A stretch of 64,000 bases of DNA from Amorphochlora amoebiformis. Its lineage: Eukaryota; Cercozoa; Chlorarachniophyceae. This document shows positions 1-62,891 of this stretch, in pieces (position 1 is the first letter of the stretch; each line of letters begins with the position of its first letter). The position numbers and the translations under genes were made by a program. Where the stretch lies: NCBI GenBank assembly GCA_054601695.1, contig BAAHQB010000031.1, positions 372,001 to 436,000 of the forward strand, in the 5' to 3' direction. The notes beneath the pieces are model-generated. The model searched no databases. It had not been told where the DNA came from and worked only from the letters and a program-made list of their open reading frames with translations.

Positions 1-122
1 TATATATATATAAATGTGTGTGTGTGTATATGTATATATATTATATATATATTATATATATATATATATATTTATTTATTTATATTATGTATATATATAT
101 ATATGTATATGAACATATATAA

Positions 123-396
<274 letters not shown>

Positions 397-403
397 ATAT
401 GTA

Positions 404-441
<38 letters not shown>

Positions 442-461
442 ATGTAACATATATATGCATG

Positions 462-520
<59 letters not shown>

Positions 521-559
521 ATGCACATGTATACGCACAAATTTAACCTTATTATATAG

Positions 560-660
560 GTAGCGAATCTTTCTCTTACTACATTGTAAAAGTATATATA
601 TACTATATACATACATATATACATACATATATACATATATATATAAACATACATGTATAC

Positions 661-696
<36 letters not shown>

Positions 697-763
697 GCAT
701 ATAACCTTATTATATACGTAGCGAGGCTTTACTATACAGTGTAGATGTAAATATGTACATATG

Positions 764-798
<35 letters not shown>

Positions 799-942
799 TG
801 TATATATATACATACATACACACATATATATACATATTTATATATATACATATATATACATATATATATACATATATATTATATATATGTATAAAATTAT
901 ATCCTTACTATATAGGTAGTGAAGCCTTCTTCCTATATGTAT

Positions 943-950
<8 letters not shown>
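560..950 (+). repeat. Three upstream copies of the 5' edge of the exon at 1029
   Basis: Degenerate copies of the sequence taggtagtgaggcctttttc occur near 558-590, 711-748 and 911-950, each after a TA array, upstream of the full exon at 1029-1090. They carry an acceptor-like (t)ag and 20-30 bases of exon start, then decay into TA. Stops and indels mean they are not coding. Confidence 0.75.
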
Positions 951-1009
<59 letters not shown>

Positions 1010-1028
1010 GATATACATATATATATAG

Positions 1029-13172
<12,144 letters not shown>

Positions 13173-13758
13173 ACAAATTGTGTGAATCCATCCACGGCAT
13201 TGGCAAAGGAGTTGAGTTGATTTTTTATTTTTTTTTTTTTTGCCTGTTGTGTATACTGCTGTGTATACTGCTGTCGACTTACTTAAGTTTATAAATTTAA
13301 CTAGAACCACATGTTTCGGATTGTATGACTTACAAACTCCAATATATTTACAAGTCACTAGCTTAGATCTAGCTATATATATATCGAGATAATGATTTAT
13401 TTAGTTTATGTCTATGATGTAGATAGTCACAGGCACTAGACTTGAGATACTTCTAGATATTCATAGGTGAGTCTAAGGTGACACGTGCCTAGCGTGCACT
13501 AGACATCTGGCGAGATCTAGATATCGCACTAGCCACTAGTACTAAGGATCGTTTTCTACTCTCAGATATGAAGTATGATCGAAGCATATATCTCTAGATA
13601 TCTAGTCTTTGTATTTTCTTATTCCTGAATACAAGATTACTTTGATTGTATATACTAGTATGTAATACAAATATATCATATGATGTACTAGATATATACC
13701 AGTATTTATACTGCGTATCATATTCTAGATATTATTTACATAATATATATATATATCT

Positions 13759-13796
<38 letters not shown>

Positions 13797-14065
13797 CAAA
13801 TGCTCTTGCGATAAAACTTTGTACATCTATTCACTTACATATGTCAGAGTCAGGTGTCATAATACTACTACATGTACTGATAATCGAATACACACATTAT
13901 CTCACATCCCAACAACTAGAACAAAGCCAAGCCGCGATCACTCAGCCTCCAACCAAATCCGTCAGAACCTTCTGGATCCTTCCTGTTGATCAATCCGGAA
14001 TCCCGGGTACTGCCGGGTGCGACACGTGTCGTGGGTCCCGACGCGGAAGCTTGGGATGGATGTGG
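13173..14065. other. Spacer between convergent AlaRS and cystathionine synthase genes
   Basis: Follows the AlaRS stop. It has a T-rich stretch at 13219-13241, the repeat tgtatactgctg, then largely unique A+T-rich DNA unusually dense in CTAG and AGATCT-like words (13365-13740), one TA array at 13742-13792, and unique sequence to the convergent gene's stop. GACACGTGTC occurs at about 14021. No gene recognised. Confidence 0.7.
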
Positions 14066-28807
<14,742 letters not shown>

Positions 28808-28834
28808 CTGGTGCTGTGTATATGTATATGAATG

Positions 28835-28875
<41 letters not shown>

Positions 28876-28947
28876 GTGCGATGATATACAGCTGATATTT
28901 CGATGAATAATCAATGTCTCTGTGCTGTGTGTATGTATGCGAATGTG

Positions 28948-29008
<61 letters not shown>

Positions 29009-29021
29009 ACATGTGTATACA

Positions 29022-29063
<42 letters not shown>

Positions 29064-29760
29064 GTGTGTATGTAGTAAGCGTACAGGGGTTCAAATTCTA
29101 AATCACCAAAAATTGCGCGTTTTTATTTGTTCACTGCTGTTTTCCATCTAGAAAACATGTGGAGGAAGAAGGAAAGTGGTAAGAGAGTGAGTGAGTGCGA
29201 GTGAGTGAGAGAGAGACAGATAGAGAGAGAAAGACAGAGAGAGAGATTGACAGAGAGATTGAGACCGAGAACGAGAGAGAGAGACAGAAAGAGAGAGAAA
29301 AGAGAGAGAGAAAACAGAGAGAGGATACAATATGCATATTGACAGAGAAACATATGAGAGTATATATACCATATCCCTTGTGGCAGAGACGGACAGCTCG
29401 CGCCGCGACTCGTGGAGGACGCGCCCATAGCCTTGATATCATCATATATCAGATATCTAATATTTCGAATATGATATCCGGAGAGTGACACGTGTGTGTA
29501 TGTATGTAATCCCCGTGCCGCTTTTTTCAGATCCCCTCTCGTCCGCCTCCGCATGGGAGAGTGTAAGGTTCTGGGGGGGGGGAGGGCGGCTTTTTCCGAG
29601 AGATGAGTATCTCAGGAAATCTCCAGATTTCTGGGATAGATGTGCTTCGATTGACACTTTCTTGTACTTGCAAATAGAGCTGTATTCTTCGCTGGTGATC
29701 TTGGGGTCCACCGCACGGCGACCACAGCGCAGGCCACGATCGGGGCCGTGACGTGCTCGA
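28808..29760 (-). other. Probable 5' region of the cystathionine synthase gene
   Basis: 28880-28945 is a diverged copy of the exon start at 28807. 29178-29325 is (GA)n. 29422-29371 on the minus strand reads ATG then GASSTSRGASCPSLPQG before a gtatata donor. It lies just after TGATATATGATGATAT, which also precedes the Deltex-like start. This is a candidate first exon, but its phase (2) does not fit the acceptor at 28808, so an exon may be missing. 29510-29755 is unique, G+C-rich sequence with a poly-G run at 29572-29582 and no recognised product. Confidence 0.35.
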
Positions 29761-31619
<1,859 letters not shown>

Positions 31620-32273
31620 TTAAAGTTGATCATGATTTAAATCACCTTTCGTAAGCTCTTGCCCTTTCAGCTCTTTGTGCTCCGCGGATCTGATTGAACA
31701 ATATATCAGTCGTGTATTTTTCGCGCAAAATGGGAGGGAAGGATTGACAGACAATTGTCGCTTGAGCAACCACTTCTTGTGGATTTTCTTTTCTACAGCC
31801 ATGAACTCCTCGCAAAACAGCCCCTGTTTTCAGCGTTAGCATATTTAGTTGATGGACGTAGTATTTCGAGAAGTGATGGGAAATTATGTGTACCTTGCTT
31901 GCAAGCTCATTGGTGACACGCGTGAAATATCCCTTGTCTGGATAGCCCCAGCAGGACGCACCACCACTTGTAGAGGTCTTGTGATGCACCTTTATATATA
32001 TATATATACATATAATATATATATATATGTTATTAAAATTAATATGCATGTACTATTCACAAATATATATATATATATATATATATACATCGTTTATATA
32101 CAAGATCGTAGACATACACACATCTGTAACCCAGATCTGTAACCCAGGATTGATTTCCTAAGGCCAACGAATAAAAAAGGGAGCAAGTTACCCCGTCCCA
32201 GACAGTTGTGTTTTTTTGGCCTGTCGTAACACTATCTCCAACCTGTTGATAGTTATGCATGCATATATATATG

Positions 32274-32305
<32 letters not shown>

Positions 32306-32325
32306 ATATATTATGTATAAGCATA

Positions 32326-32377
<52 letters not shown>

Positions 32378-32565
32378 TATATACATATATAATATATATA
32401 TACATATATAAAGCGCGCTCTCACTCTCTCCATAAACACCACTACCCACCGCAAACAAGAGGCCATGCATAAACCCGCGAATCAGGAGCTTGCACACCCT
32501 CTTTCCTTCATTGTCATCTGGGATTCGTTGTATGTAGATTCGTTGTATGTAGATTATCTATGTAG

Positions 32566-32601
<36 letters not shown>

Positions 32602-32604
32602 ATG

Positions 32605-32635
<31 letters not shown>

Positions 32636-32789
32636 CTTGCGCGCTTCCCTTCATTGTCATCTGGGATTGGCGTTGTGTGTAGATCATCATATATGTAATA
32701 GTATATATATAAGTATATAATATATTATGTATATATATATATGTATATATGTGTATATGTATATAAATATATACATATATATATATATA

Positions 32790-32846
<57 letters not shown>

Positions 32847-32847
32847 T

Positions 32848-32893
<46 letters not shown>

Positions 32894-33089
32894 TATGTAT
32901 GTATACATGTATATTTCCAACATATAATATGTATGTACATGTATATATATATATATATATATGAGATATATATATTTTTTTTCACTTATGTATATATATA
33001 TATATACAATATATAAATATACAATATATAAATATATATTTATTTGTAAATAAAAATATAGGTGTAATTTTTAGGTGTATATATCTCAT

Positions 33090-33154
<65 letters not shown>

Positions 33155-33443
33155 ATATTATATGTATATATGTATATATATATATATATATATCATGTAC
33201 ATATTACATCTTTCTTTAAGGCTCGCATAAGTTCATTTTGTTAAGACCTGGAAGGTAAGCAGTTCTGTATGTGCCACTGTATGATTTTCCAGGATGTGGA
33301 TGCATGTACGACTGTTTAGTTAATACATTGTAATACATGTGTGTTATTTACATATATATATATACATATATATATATATGTATGTATATGTGTGTGTATG
33401 TATTACACACACATATGTAATGTAGTATGTATATATATGTATG

Positions 33444-33488
<45 letters not shown>

Positions 33489-35205
33489 TTGTGCATGTGT
33501 ATGTATTTGTATGTGTTTGTGCATGTGTATGTATTTGTATGTGTATGTATGTATACATATTGACATATTGATATTTATATTTTAAAACATAACACATGCA
33601 TAAAAACATATTCTGGTACATGTGTTAAGAAACATATGTGTATTATGTATAAAAAAATATATGTGTATGTGTGTATATATATATATATGTATAATATGTA
33701 TATATGTATGTATGTATGTACATACATATGTATGTATAAATATGTATATATATATATACACATATGTGTGTGTGTCCTATGTCATAAATATTTTTAGTCT
33801 TACCTGGGTCCCATTCGGGAAGCTATAGTTGACAACGATGGTTCCACAAGAGTATCCAGAACACTTCATCGACTTGTTCAAGTACACCTGGCAAAAAGCA
33901 TGCGGAACGATTGGTCAGATACGATAAATGCGAGGCGAAAGACTGGATTACCTTCATTTTTCCAGACGGCTGAGATCCTTGTAGAAGGTATGCGTAACTG
34001 CAACTCGGGCACTTTTGATTGTACTTGAACGCCTGTTCGATGCACCTGAACAACGGTGTTAGCAGGTAGACCAGACGAAAAACTGGTTGTAGAACGCTTA
34101 CGTCAGATGGAAAGCATGTCCCACACAGTTAGATAGCTTCACGACTATCGAGGTATCATCATCATCGTCGAACAGATCACACAAACAGATCTGGCACGTG
34201 TCTCCGACCGTGCTCTGAAAGAGTTCGAATTCAGATGAGAAGTAGGGATTATCAGTTGTCGTTGTCAATCGGCACCTTAGAATCGTCGTCCAGCACCTCG
34301 TAATTGGTAAGCGTCTTTACATCAATCTGCTCATCAAATACAATGCATTCAAATAAATTTGTTTGTTGACGTGAGGTAGGATTGGCTCGGATGAAGGGAG
34401 GGTTTCTGTTCATAGGACTAGGGATAGGTGAGGGTTTATATTTGAGGGTTAGGTTGGTGTGGAGGCTAAGGGGTTGGGCGGCAGGGTAGGGTCAAGGTGT
34501 GCTGTAACATCCGGGTTACATACTTGCTTTTTCTTGGGACAACTATAGCTCTTGTTGATGGGAAAGCTCAGCTTGGTAATGACCGGCTTTGTACTTCCCG
34601 ACGAAGTTGCCTTGGATTCAGCTTTTGAGGTCTTCTTAGAAGTCTTTTTCTTGGCGGCGGAAGTAGTTTTCTTATGTACCGGTTTAGAGGAGGTGGTTTT
34701 GTCCGTGGTGATAGGCTTTCCGTCCTTCCCAACCTAGCGTAACCGTCGTTAGACAGGAAATTGATTTCATTCTTTCTAAGAGCGCTTACCCTCCTGATCT
34801 TGCGCTCGAACCCGGTGGATTTGTTTTTCTATGAGACAAAAATATCATGCGTCAGCCATCGCTCGCTTTGCAAGATTCTGCTCCGGTATAATGGTCTCAT
34901 ATACCTGAATAAGATCGTCATGGTCGATGACATACGATTTGGACCCGTGGGTGAACGTCACAGGGTCTCCATCGCTCAGAAAAGCAGCCTCGATTCTGCA
35001 CGTCAGAAGCATTAAATATGTAATTCCTTCCCATATTCCTGGTCGATCAAACTCACTTGTTCGATACAGAAGGCTTGTAAGGGACCCATCCATGGTCGTC
35101 CATCCACTGCCACTTGCCCTTCGTGCTCATTGTGGGTTTTGACTGAGTCTTTCCCATGCAGAAGGCGTTGCGCCCCGTCTCGAAAATGTCCTCGAGTTGT
35201 CCCAT
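31620..35205 (-). CDS. Deltex-like E3 ubiquitin ligase: WWE, RING-H2, DTC
   Basis: Exons: 35205-35057, 34995-34905, 34828-34790, 34733-34524, 34326-34276, 34214-34102, 34045-33952, 33887-33804, 33311-33248, 32517-32450, 32242-32192, 31989-31894, 31823-31620. Together they make 1314 bases, 437 residues plus TAA, with every phase consistent. Residues about 30-95 are a WWE domain ([12 protein letters not shown] to [10 protein letters not shown]). Next come a Lys/Ser/Thr-rich linker, then a RING-H2 finger ([19 protein letters not shown]). The DTC domain follows ([52 protein letters not shown]). Known Deltex proteins usually have two WWE domains; here one is seen. The DTC family binds ADP-ribose/NAD and acts with the RING in ubiquitin transfer. 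The 5' introns are short and ordinary, the 3' ones TA-rich. ATG 35205 is the first in frame near the shared upstream motif; later ATGs at MGKTQ or MSTKG are possible. Confidence 0.93.
32525..32700 (-). repeat. Upstream copy of a DTC exon start
   Basis: 32641-32690 (ccttcattgtcatctgggat, with cgttgtgtgtagatcatc) repeats 32501-32555, the start and acceptor of the exon 32517-32450. The stretch gattcgttgtatgta is itself doubled at 32522-32552. Confidence 0.85.
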
Positions 35206-35349
35206 CCAGTGATATCTTTTTCCAATATCATCATATATCAATATTCTTATATGCTTATATAATTTTTCGTTATATCTCAATATTCATATTATAATATCCA
35301 ACCTGTGGGACACCTGTGGGACACTTTCGAGCCGGTTGTCCCAAGAGGT
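35206..35349. promoter_or_regulatory. Divergent intergenic region
   Basis: Only 144 bases separate the ATG of the Deltex-like gene (-) from that of the small + strand gene. It holds the 16-mer ATATCATCATATATCA (35226-35241), 20 bases above the ligase ATG, which recurs at about 29437-29452 next to the candidate start of the cystathionine synthase gene. Also present are two copies of cctgtgggacac at 35302 and 35312. Its promoter role is inferred from position only. Confidence 0.4.
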
Positions 35350-35913
35350 ATGCGCTATGGCTGCACTAGCCGCCACCCGGGGCGATCGCGAAGAACCCGG
35401 GCATGTGAGGCGGGTTTCTTGGTGGTGGCCATGTCCCTGGCCGCCGCGGGGCTTGCGGGGCCAATAAGCCCTGTACAGCGGCCTCGAGGCTATCTGGGAG
35501 ACGAGAGGTGAATTCCTTTCCGACATTCCTTTCGAGCACGTATTTTATTGGTACGTTCGAGTGATATCAACCCCGTGGACAATTTGACCTCACAGAGGAC
35601 AATCGGAAACGGACAGTTGGAAGTAGGAGATGTCAATTGCCTCGACGTTTATGCTGATTGCGTCTTTTTGGAACCGCAGGATTGACCAGCTTCCCAAGCA
35701 CTCCCAGCGACCCATAAATCCGTTTATGAAGGGGATAAAGCCAAGTATGCTACACTTATATATTTGCTGAAGTATGAATAAGTTTTTTGTTGAGTAGGTG
35801 GCGAGAAGCCTTGGGCCAAGGTTCCAGACCTTTCAAAGCTGTCCGAGAGGGGTTTTGATGATTCGAAACTGTGGCAGAGGGTGGGAAGTCTAACAAATCC
35901 TGACATCATCTAA
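35350..35913 (+). CDS. Unrecognised 118-residue protein, four exons
   Basis: Proposed exons 35350-35507, 35598-35615 (18 bases), 35680-35744 and 35798-35913 (TAA), with GT-AG introns of 53-90 bases and consistent phase. The N-terminal part is Arg-rich and then hydrophobic ([20 protein letters not shown]), which could be a mitochondrial targeting or membrane segment. The C-terminal part is polar ([34 protein letters not shown]). The last two exons are convincing; the micro-exon and the start are inferred. I do not recognise the family. Confidence 0.6.
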
Positions 35914-36055
35914 TGTTTTTACATTTTTGACATATTTTCCTTCCACATATTGTCTCTCACCGATTTGTTTTGAGGGAGCGGGATGGGAAAGACAGTGTAC
36001 GGGTGTAGGGGGTGTGCGTGGTGAATATATGTACACATACTTGTACACATATTTG

Positions 36056-36125
<70 letters not shown>

Positions 36126-36201
36126 GTGCGTGTGTGTGTATATGTATGTATAACATGCACAGCACACACACAAATATAATTATTATGTATATAGATATAT
36201 G

Positions 36202-36241
<40 letters not shown>

Positions 36242-36271
36242 TATATATATATGTGTGTGTATATAATAAAA

Positions 36272-36358
<87 letters not shown>

Positions 36359-36509
36359 ACACATATGTATAATAATATATATATATATATATCTATATAT
36401 ATAATATCATACATTATAATTCAATATCTTCAACACAACACACAGCATCCTAACCGTAACCCTAACATTAATCCTAACCCTAACCTCGATTCCCTACTAG
36501 CTCGCACAA

Positions 36510-57202
<20,693 letters not shown>

Positions 57203-57488
57203 ATATCACATTTACTGATGTAGGCTAGACATTTACTAGATTTACTTATTTAGTAGACAATAGTAGTACTAGTAGTAGTACTATGATGATAATAGGCTTA
57301 TATCTATCTAGTCTATGCCTAGTATGCCTGATGAGTCGGTGTGGTCAATCCTAGAATCGCACTCAGTTGACAGTATCTAGAGTATGAGAATCTGCGTCTA
57401 GAACCGCACCCAATGAGAATCTGGGTCTAATCTAGCAATGCGTGTTACGTGAATTAACTTAATCTAGTGTATGCATGTTCTAGAAGTT
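57203..57488. other. Short spacer between convergent PPR and DENR-like genes
   Basis: 286 bases with no TA array. It is rich in CTAG, TAGTAGTAC and TCTAGA words, like the spacers after the AlaRS gene and near 30000. No gene seen. Confidence 0.7.
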
Positions 57489-57681
57489 CTAGTCATCATC
57501 GTCTGAGTCGGGGAATATCTGTTTCTTCTTACCAGCTTTCGTAACCTCGAAGATTGAACGTGGAGTGATCCCATGCGATCGAAATTCCTTGAGAATATAT
57601 CGAGGCATCTGGGGAAAATGAGATTAGGTTAGATAAATATAATATATATATATATATATATCATATATATATATATATATC

Positions 57682-57714
<33 letters not shown>

Positions 57715-57968
57715 TATAATATATATATATGAATATGTAATATGTATAACAATACTGAGATCAAGAACAAATTAGACGAGTATATTTTCGTATAGATATA
57801 TTTATATCTACGTATATACGATATAATATATATATACATATACATATATATTATACCTTTATATTTATATATTCATACCTCCTCCATCCAGTCTCCTTGA
57901 ACAAATTTTATTTTACTTATTTTTAGTTATATCTAAATGTATATACATATAATACATACATAAGTATT

Positions 57969-57999
<31 letters not shown>

Positions 58000-58488
58000 G
58001 TATATATATGAGATTGAATATGTATGTATGTATATATATATATATATATATATAAATACATACACACACATATATATATATACACATTAATGTACATAAA
58101 TATAGATACCTCCTCCATCCAGTCTCCCTGTACGAAGATTTGTTTTTTCTTCTTATCAACAGTTGACTCGGAAATAGAGCACGCCGACGCGAACTGTAAC
58201 ATGTTACATGTATAAAAATGCACATGAAAATGTCTTTGTTTATGTATACAAGTACAATGTATTCGTATATATATATATATTCGTGTATTTATATGTATAT
58301 ATATATATATATATATACTATATATTCTGGTACCTTTTTCGCGAATTTCCTTCTAGCGTTTTCAAGTTTTATTCCGAACCCATCTAAACTGATAATATAT
58401 ATATATATATATATGTAAAGTATATGTATATATATATATATATGTATATTTAATATCTATTCGTATTTTCATGTGTTTATTAATATAC

Positions 58489-58519
<31 letters not shown>

Positions 58520-58570
58520 CATATATATATATATAATATGTATATGATACAGTCTAACAAAAATCCATAG

Positions 58571-58608
<38 letters not shown>

Positions 58609-58988
58609 ATATATATAATATATAAGTATGTGTGATGCTATAGTAAATACACACACACACATAACATATATATATATATACATATATATATAATATATAT
58701 TTATATTCGTGTGTACTTATATACAGAAATATGCAATACACATACAACCAAATGCAAAATACATAATATATACGATAGGACTAGTCTTACCCAGTAACCA
58801 GTGTGGCACTCTTACACCTGACACGTGTGGAAAGGTGAAGAAGGACTTCGGGTAGGGCCGGACCCCCGACTTTTTTTTTTTTCTTTTCTTTTTTTGCGGC
58901 ATCTTCAGCTACTTGTGTCTTTGGTATATGTATGTATTTATATAAGCGTGAGCATTTGTATATTGTGTATATGTGTGTATATACAAAC

Positions 58989-59030
<42 letters not shown>

Positions 59031-59799
59031 ATATATGTATACATTTTCTCTATAATTTTTTTCTAAAAATAATAGTATTAGATTTGGTAAAAATAACAAT
59101 ATAGAATATATATATATATATATATATATGTACATATATATATACATATATATATGTATACTTGTAGATATGTATTGTACTCACAATATACGTAGATATG
59201 CATTGTACTAATATTGCATGTTGTATACATACCGCATATATATATATATATATGTATATATATATGTATATATTTATACACATATATGCAGTATGTACAT
59301 ATACACACATATATATACATACATATATATATATATATATATTGTTAAAGCAACAATATGGATATCATAGATAGATGCGGCTCGATGAGTAGATATCAAT
59401 AGCGGAAGTATAGCCGTACGTATACAACAGATAGCTGGAGATCACTGGAGATCCCGGAAATTGCCCGGAGATTGCCTCACCGGTAGTATCGGGCGGTGAC
59501 GAATAGCACCGGGCTCATTATATCGTGACAGAACGTGACATCACGCCATGTCACGCTCACATGACCTCACGTGACTAGCACGTGAGCACGCATGTCCTCA
59601 TGTATCTTGCTGAATTCTTGAGAACGAAGTTAATCATAATTCAAACGGACTTGAAGCACAAACTCTGGACTACCATCTACTATACCACTGCGCTAACAAA
59701 ATATATACATATATATATATTTAAGTATAAACATACAGATTATTTTATACGTGTATACATATATTTATGTAAACATTCTAAAAGATAATTGGTACAAAC

Positions 59800-59830
<31 letters not shown>

Positions 59831-59837
59831 TGTATAT

Positions 59838-59877
<40 letters not shown>

Positions 59878-59979
59878 TGCGTGTGTGTCCATATATATTG
59901 TATCAACATACATACATATACACACATGTAAAAATACGAAATACTATATATAAGTAATTTAGATGATAGATAGATGGAT

Positions 59980-60017
<38 letters not shown>

Positions 60018-60080
60018 TAATTCTATTTGTAGTACTCTGATTTTCCCCTCATCGCTTGCCGCATCGTCTACATCTCCGTC

Positions 60081-60114
<34 letters not shown>

Positions 60115-60603
60115 GCATATGTATATATATATATATAAACATATATATATATATTATATATATATATACATATATAACATATATATATATATATACATTA
60201 CATACATTTATAGATATATATCTATAAAAAAATAGATTATGAATATAACATATTCAGACGAGAGAACTTCATATGTAACTTGCATATACACATATACAGC
60301 GCAGTGGTGACATACATTTATAGATAACATATCTACATATATATATATATTTATATATATATATATATATGTATGTATCTTTGTATATATATGTAGATAA
60401 CTATATGTAACATATATACATATATATATATATATATAGTGTTATATATATATATATATTACAAATATAAATATATATATATATATATATACAAATACAT
60501 ACATATATATATATATATATACACATATATATATATATATATATCACCTTCGTGAAAGTCAGTCTCATCTTCATCGATATCTCTATCACTATACCTCTTT
60601 TGT

Positions 60604-60634
<31 letters not shown>

Positions 60635-60640
60635 TTATGT

Positions 60641-60680
<40 letters not shown>

Positions 60681-60718
60681 TATACATATGCATACATCCA
60701 TACAATACATCAGATATA

Positions 60719-60768
<50 letters not shown>

Positions 60769-60794
60769 GTCGATGTCTCTTTGTCTCTATAATA

Positions 60795-60847
<53 letters not shown>

Positions 60848-60928
60848 GCATTTATAGACGATCTCTCTACCACTTTTCTATTGTCTATTATATATAATAT
60901 ATGTATGTGTATATGTACATACATATAT

Positions 60929-60988
<60 letters not shown>

Positions 60989-61085
60989 AATATATATTGA
61001 CCTCCAGTCTTTCCTGGCGTTTCTTATACTCCAGTGACTTTAACATATTACACACACATATACATTTATACATATATATGCATGT

Positions 61086-61132
<47 letters not shown>

Positions 61133-61255
61133 TATATATATATATATATATATATAGACCTTCAGCCTTTCTTGGTGTTTCTTATACTCGAGTGATTTTG
61201 GCGGTAGAAGATCGTTATACTCACTAGGTACCCCTGTGATTATATCGTACTTCAC

Positions 61256-61291
<36 letters not shown>

Positions 61292-61483
61292 TTGTATATA
61301 TGTATGTAAACTATACATATATATATATATATATATTGCGGTAGAAGATTATACTCATTAGGTACACCTGTGATCTCTATATTATGTCGTATCTTACCAC
61401 ACAAAACAAGAATATATAATATATATATATGCTTATATATATATATATATATACATATACATAATATATATATATATATATTG

Positions 61484-61516
<33 letters not shown>

Positions 61517-61541
61517 GTATATATGTTTATTGGTGAACATT

Positions 61542-61574
<33 letters not shown>

Positions 61575-61692
61575 GTACAAAAGTTTTACCTGCAGGGGTT
61601 CTGTTTGTCCTCCAGCCCTAAGCCTCAATCCGCAGGATTTTGCACTATTTTTATCTAATATGAGATATGAGATATATCTTTACAATATAGTA

Positions 61693-61729
<37 letters not shown>

Positions 61730-61803
61730 GTATATATACATATACATATATAATATATATATATATATATTATATGTAAGTGTATATATATATATATGTG
61801 TGT

Positions 61804-61855
<52 letters not shown>

Positions 61856-61857
61856 TT

Positions 61858-61902
<45 letters not shown>

Positions 61903-61939
61903 AGTACATATATATATATATGTATGTGTGTGTGTGTGA

Positions 61940-62008
<69 letters not shown>

Positions 62009-62119
62009 TATATATATATATGTATATGAATAAAACATATATATATATATGTACATATTGTATACCAGCCCCAGCGACGCAAGAGCGCAAAACCCGCACC
62101 CCACGCCAGAGAATCAGCT
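57489..62119 (-). CDS. DENR/TMA22-like translation factor with SUI1 domain
   Basis: Exons: 62119-62066 (tentative), 61623-61590, 61255-61160, 60605-60548, 60082-60036, 58918-58871, 58814-58791 (or from 58817), 58388-58334, 58193-58110 and 57608-57489 (TAG). Order matches DENR: an N-terminal block before an acidic linker ([24 protein letters not shown]), then a Lys-rich stretch, then SUI1 ([34 protein letters not shown]). DENR with MCT-1 acts in 40S recycling and re-initiation. In [20 protein letters not shown] the position of the usual YCxxCxxPxEYC zinc cysteines is recognisable but the cysteines are absent. The C-terminus ends in acidic DSDDDD. The start codon is not found. Confidence 0.8.
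57860..57905 (-). repeat. Downstream copy of a SUI1 exon end
   Basis: tcatacctcctccatccagt, then ctccttgaac: a copy of the 3' end and donor of the exon 58193-58110, 230 bases downstream in the transcript, slightly diverged. Confidence 0.85.
59365..59703 (-). mobile_element. Probable tRNA-derived SINE in a DENR-like intron
   Basis: On the minus strand the element starts gttagcgcagtggtatag, containing a perfect polymerase III A-box type word TAGCGCAGTGG (59695-59685). About 40 bases later is GTTTGAAT (59646-59639), one base off the GTTCGAAT core of a B-box. The body (59600-59365) shares blocks with 56590-56760 in inverted orientation and holds many CACGTGA/TGACATC words. No acceptor stem or full tRNA fold is evident, so it is not called a tRNA gene. 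Confidence 0.5.
60766..60895 (-). repeat. Upstream copies of the RQKRYSD exon start
   Basis: 60767-60792 (tagtcgatgtctctttgtct) and a weaker one at 60854-60893 resemble the start of the exon 60605-60548 (atacctcttttgtctctgat). Both lie upstream in the transcript. Confidence 0.65.
61003..61395 (-). repeat. Edge copies around the [10 protein letters not shown] exon
   Basis: 61006-61045 repeats the 3' end of the exon ([12 protein letters not shown] codons, donor gtcaat), downstream in the transcript. 61336-61395 repeats its middle and start (gcggtagaagattatactca, ttaggtacacctgtgat), upstream. The intact exon is 61255-61160. Confidence 0.88.
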
Positions 62120-62297
62120 CTGAATATGCAGATGATACATCATGTACATATTTATGCATAAATTTATTTATAATTTTGTATATACACACATATATACACA
62201 TATCTGTGTGTACATTTGTAGATATGTTTTTATATGTATGTATAATATATATGTATATATATATATATATATATATGTATAAAACATACATACATAT

Positions 62298-62347
<50 letters not shown>

Positions 62348-62356
62348 ATATTAAGT

Positions 62357-62410
<54 letters not shown>

Positions 62411-62417
62411 TAAATAT

Positions 62418-62467
<50 letters not shown>

Positions 62468-62493
62468 ATATATGTGTGTGTATGAATATTTAC

Positions 62494-62531
<38 letters not shown>

Positions 62532-62829
62532 ATCTGTATATATAATATATATATACATAAATGTGTATAAACCTTCATCACATATCATATCACACACACT
62601 TTCAAGCTAACATTTGCATACATACTACCTGAGATCGCCGTAAGTGCTACTAGCAATATTGTGACGTTTACTTGTGAGAGACAACGACAGGGTCGCCTGG
62701 GGGGTCGGAACGGAGGCATGCATTGACGTGTTATATTTAGGCGAGCTGACATACTTGACCTTTAGTCCTATGAATCGGTTGCGTATGAGATATGTGTATC
62801 GTTAATATACAATATATATATAACATATA

Positions 62830-62891
<62 letters not shown>

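Noticed and set aside
29457-29711. An 84-residue minus-strand protein starting DPKITSEEY
   Set aside because: Its first codon is GTG, no family is recognised, and the opposite strand is equally open.
59620-59703. A functional tRNA gene on the minus strand
   Set aside because: A-box and partial B-box are present but I could not find an acceptor stem or a clean T-arm; more likely a SINE head.
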